A stretch of 6,009 nt of DNA from Legionellales bacterium (GTDB lineage Bacteria > Pseudomonadota > Gammaproteobacteria > PIVX01). The DNA lies in the NCBI GenBank assembly GCA_013215905.1, contig JABSQI010000114.1, positions 1 through 6,009 on the forward strand, read 5' to 3'. The notes below the pieces were generated by a model. It had not been told where the DNA came from, ran no database searches, and worked only from the letters and a program-made list of their open reading frames with translations. Shown here piece after piece: positions 5,421-6,009 of the stretch (positions are counted from its first letter, which is position 1; each line of letters opens with the position of its first letter). A program made the position numbers and the translations under genes.

Positions 5421-6009
5421 TCAAAACAAGCTTTACTTAAAAAAGTAAAATGAAAAAGTATTAAATATAAAAAATCAGGAAATTTTACTGATGCAAACAA
5501 CATTTAAATATTAAACAATTATAAAAGGCGTCTTTAGCTTAGCATTTAATCCATTGAGTAACTGATTAACCATAGCAAAGGCGCTATATTAAGAAGAATA
5601 TACCCGCCCTAATACCTATCCACCTAAATACAACATAATTATACTATAGGGTTGGTACCATCTCTTTTATCCATCATATAATTTGATAGTATGATTTCCT
5701 ATGGCCCTATACTCCTTGTATATAACCTGAGATTTTTAATATTTTATTCAATTTACTTTAAATGTTTGTAACAATAGTTATATTTCTGTATAATACTTGG
5801 CTCGCTCTTATATTCTAAATTCCTTCAAACTGAGATCTCCTTGTAAAAATACTATCAGAGTACTTTTTTAGAACTATTTTTAGACATTAATAATCATTAT
5901 AAAACTCACATTGTTAAATGTTAGTTTTTCTCCTAGACTAAAATGTATGCTAATTAAAAAACTGATTTAATGCGTAATTTTAGTCAAAATGTTTTAATTT
6001 TGAGTATTT
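5421..6009. other. AT-rich region without recognisable genes
   Basis: All frames are broken by frequent stops; the longest ATG-initiated frames I found are about 20-26 codons and lack ribosome sites. A hairpin TTTACTT (5432-5438) with AAGTAAA (5443-5449) lies at the left edge without a U-tract. TATAGGG (5645-5651) and CCCTATA (5705-5711) form a distant inverted pair. No tRNA, IS end or promoter with both boxes was convincing. Confidence 0.4.

Noticed and set aside
5432..5449. Hairpin TTTACTT with AAGTAAA as a rho-independent terminator
   Set aside because: The stem is almost all A-T, there is no U-tract on either strand, and no gene ends beside it.
5215..5453. Two overlapping open frames across the GC-rich island (5215-5343 and 5316-5453)
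   Set aside because: They have no ATG or ribosome site and are 42-46 codons long. The GC-richness lowers stop frequency and the palindromes explain the pattern. A decayed, frameshifted gene is not excluded.
5645..5711. TATAGGG and CCCTATA inverted pair as IS ends or an operator
   Set aside because: It is only seven bases long with a 53-base gap, with no gene inside and no flanking duplication.
5691..5771. 26-codon plus-strand ORF with an ATG
   Set aside because: It has no ribosome site and a low-complexity hydrophobic composition expected from AT-rich sequence.

Overview
The window is AT-rich, gene-poor accessory DNA from a bacterium, dominated by insertion sequences and the debris they leave. 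Nothing in it names the organism. The base composition, several broken genes and two IS families together suggest a host-associated or intracellular proteobacterium with many mobile elements, but this is inference.

Left part (1-1710, minus strand): an IS1595-family transposase with its own promoter is followed with no gap (stop TAA, then ATG) by a DNA cytosine-5 methyltransferase. The methyltransferase has the catalytic motifs but ends before the target-recognition domain. The arrangement looks like an IS1595-type element carrying a methyltransferase as passenger. The left end of the element is not visible.

Middle (1752-2131): a 67-residue protein of unknown function lies just downstream of a 35-codon gene tail that contains a CPWCG motif and resembles the C-terminus of DUF6980 proteins. 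That gene is cut exactly where a 41-bp solitary IS66 end begins (2091).

Centre (2135-4830): a 354-residue unknown protein with a strongly hydrophobic, glycine-rich double segment is followed by a 1491-bp IS66 element of the single-gene ISBst12 type (3340-4830). Both terminal inverted repeats of the element are visible. Its 465-codon transposase gene is dead: it has two in-frame stop codons and a lost zinc-finger cysteine, although the DDE residues remain. The solitary IS66 end at 2091 and the right end at 4830 face each other, so the 354-residue gene sits inside a composite-like unit.

Right part (4831-6009): a plus-strand coding tail abuts the IS66 end. It is followed by about 1 kb with no convincing gene. 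This stretch holds several hairpins and a 200-bp island of about 50% G+C (counted by hand) with a nested stem-loop, which looks like a dispersed repeat or a structured RNA.
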